A stretch of 64,000 bases of DNA, from positions 124,001 through 188,000 of the forward strand of contig JADJOV010000001.1 of assembly GCA_016713585.1 (NCBI GenBank), given 5' to 3'. Both the position numbers and the translations under genes were made by a program. Shown in pieces: positions 63,054-64,000 of this stretch; positions within the stretch are counted from its first letter, which is position 1, and each line of letters opens with the position of its first letter. The notes under the pieces are model-generated. The model was not told where the DNA came from. It did not search any database and worked only from the letters and a program-made list of their open reading frames with translations. Source of the stretch: Bdellovibrionales bacterium. Lineage in GTDB: Bacteria; Bdellovibrionota; Bdellovibrionia; Bdellovibrionales; Bdellovibrionaceae.

Positions 63054-63596
63054 GTGAATTCAAAAGAGCGAGAAGCCTTGATGAAAGAATTTGCTGAGTT
63101 TTCCCAATCTCCTTCAGCCGGAATCGAGTCTTCGATTGCTCATTCCCATTTATTTGAGGGGATTAAGGGGCGACTCTTTCCCAACCCATGGAAGGTTTTC
63201 GGAAAGATTGCCCTGATCCATGGGGTCGTTGGATTTTTGTCTTTGGGAATTTGCAATCAGTTTGGACTTAACCCTTTCAACGTGAGCTATTCGTTGGCTG
63301 ATTTTTTTATGAAAACAGCGGGTCATAGTTTTTGTATGGTGGCCTGCGGAGTTCTCTTTCTTGCGACAACTTATTTTTTTTCAAATCTTTTTCTAACGTT
63401 AGAGGAACTTGAAAGCGTTCGAAGGTATGAGTGGCTCCAGCTTGGGACGCTCACATTGGCCTCGTTGGGTGGTTTCTATTTCTTAGGAGCCGAATTGGTT
63501 GGGGTCTTTGTCGGATTTTGGCTTCTTGGCGCCCTGATTGGTGGGGTGATTTCAATTGAAGGAAGTCTTTTCTTGAGAAAAATATTTTCTGCTTAG
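63054..63596 (+). CDS. Membrane protein, probable anti-sigma or partner of the ECF sigma
   Basis: Starts at GTG 63054, seven bases after AAAGGAG and four bases after the sigma stop; a longer frame upstream is an overlap artefact. The first ~45 residues are charged and cytoplasmic (MNSKEREALMKEFAEFSQS...), then four hydrophobic helices (~60-180: ALIHGVVGFLSLGIC, FCMVACGVLFLATTYFFS, LTLASLGGFYFLG, LVGVFVGFWLLGALIGGVI). No zinc-binding HxxxCxxC motif. Anti-sigma role is inferred from position and topology only. Confidence 0.75.
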   Translation: MNSKEREALMKEFAEFSQSPSAGIESSIAHSHLFEGIKGRLFPNPWKVFGKIALIHGVVGFLSLGICNQFGLNPFNVSYSLADFFMKTAGHSFCMVACGVLFLATTYFFSNLFLTLEELESVRRYEWLQLGTLTLASLGGFYFLGAELVGVFVGFWLLGALIGGVISIEGSLFLRKIFSA

Positions 63597-63748
63597 TCTA
63601 AATAAATTCAGTTCATTCACCCACTGGGAGCTGATTCTAAGTTCCCTTGGCCTGTCTTGTGCAGAAGGCTATTTGAGGAGTCCGTTTCGTTGACAGGACT
63701 CGAGTTCTGGGCGCAAAACGACTCCGTTTAGAATCAAGGGTGAGCGTT

Positions 63749-64000
63749 ATGAATACGAATGTCAGACATAAGAAATTGTTTAGTATGGAAAGGTTTGTAA
63801 GGTTTTTTACAGATTCGATTCGTCTGATTTCTTTTGTTGTATTTGGATTCTTCTATGGATTTTTTTTCAATTCTGTTCTGGCTCAGGATTCTCAGGTCGC
63901 TCAATCTGTGGCACCGCTTGTTGCCGATGGGTCTGCTGAAAAGTCGAAATTCCAAACAACAATTGCTTTAGATTACGAAACCCTAGTTGCGAATGAAGCC
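63749..64000 (+). CDS. Exported protein, 5' part only
   Basis: An open frame of 84 codons from ATG 63749 (AAGGGTGAG site) to the window edge. The N-terminus is basic then hydrophobic (LISFVVFGFFYGFFFNSVLA), a signal peptide with a likely cleavage after VLA, followed by QDSQVAQSVAPLVADGSAEK. The gene continues outside. No family can be assigned from 84 residues. It lies 150 bases after the sigma/membrane pair. Confidence 0.7.
   Translation, partial: MNTNVRHKKLFSMERFVRFFTDSIRLISFVVFGFFYGFFFNSVLAQDSQVAQSVAPLVADGSAEKSKFQTTIALDYETLVANEA

Noticed and set aside
1..64000. CRISPR array
   Set aside because: The only short tandem repeats (20019-20082) are two contiguous copies without spacers; no cas genes.
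1..64000. tRNA or rRNA genes
   Set aside because: No cloverleaf with a TTC-A loop and acceptor stem was found in the intergenic stretches; not an exhaustive computation.

Overview
The window looks like a chromosomal segment of a Gram-negative bacterium, most probably a member of the Bdellovibrionota or a neighbouring former deltaproteobacterial lineage. Pointers are the rpsB-tsf-pyrH-frr-uppS-cdsA-rseP envelope/translation block, a LivJHMGF uptake system with a lipoprotein binding protein, an HldD heptose epimerase (lipopolysaccharide core), a CusCBA-type efflux pump with an outer-membrane channel, and many small secreted proteins of no clear family. This placement is inference from gene content; no phylogeny was run. 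There is no rRNA, recognisable tRNA or CRISPR array. Layout: 1-4.6 kb holds the 5' part of leuS (minus), a receiver-GGDEF diguanylate cyclase, a CDF cation exporter and trmB. 4.7-14.6 kb is a long minus-strand operon-like run: rpsB, tsf, pyrH, frr, uppS, cdsA, rseP, tsaB, a MinD/ParA-type ATPase, a J-like/RodZ-type helix-turn-helix fusion and rluD, many with overlapping stop/start codons. 14.8-18.5 kb holds kup, a small secreted protein and an exported aldo/keto reductase. 19-21.3 kb is accessory DNA: a Nudix gene, gene remnants, a displaced piece of livF, a 32-bp tandem repeat that builds a promoter, and an AAA ATPase of the AAA_14/DUF4143 type. 21.3-25.8 kb is the liv operon; then pfkA, an HU protein, a lipoprotein and an MltD-like transglycosylase. 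30.0-30.7 kb is a toxin-antitoxin-like pair bracketed by two copies of the 3' end of the transglycosylase gene. 31-42 kb is mostly housekeeping (TrmJ-like methyltransferase, aromatic amino acid hydroxylase, hldD, S41 protease, esterase, SelO-like protein, hemerythrin, rsmB, an outer-membrane protein). 42.4-45.2 kb is an nrdR-nusB-(two unknowns)-ppsR run. 45.4-46.9 kb is an AbiEi/AbiEii pair. 47-54.4 kb has two SPFH proteins, a nuclease/phosphatase-fold exoprotein, a class I amidotransferase, a glycan-binding-like exoprotein and an Hsp70-like ATPase. 54.5-64 kb has a DUF485/ActP symporter pair, a cusCBA operon plus cupredoxin, a divergent ECF sigma gene with a membrane partner, and the start of a further exported protein. 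Quality caveat that affects the whole annotation: at least eleven single-base reading-frame breaks hit otherwise well conserved genes (leuS, the AAA ATPase, livG, the transglycosylase, the aromatic hydroxylase twice, the SelO-like gene, an outer-membrane protein twice, nrdR, cusA), mostly in short homopolymers and mostly as missing bases. This is the signature of an imperfectly polished long-read assembly, so I annotate these as single genes spanning the break. The most interesting biology is the pair of accessory modules (ATPase; toxin-antitoxin) that are each flanked by a direct duplication of a piece of the neighbouring host gene, and the J-like/RodZ-HTH protein coupled to a MinD-type ATPase.
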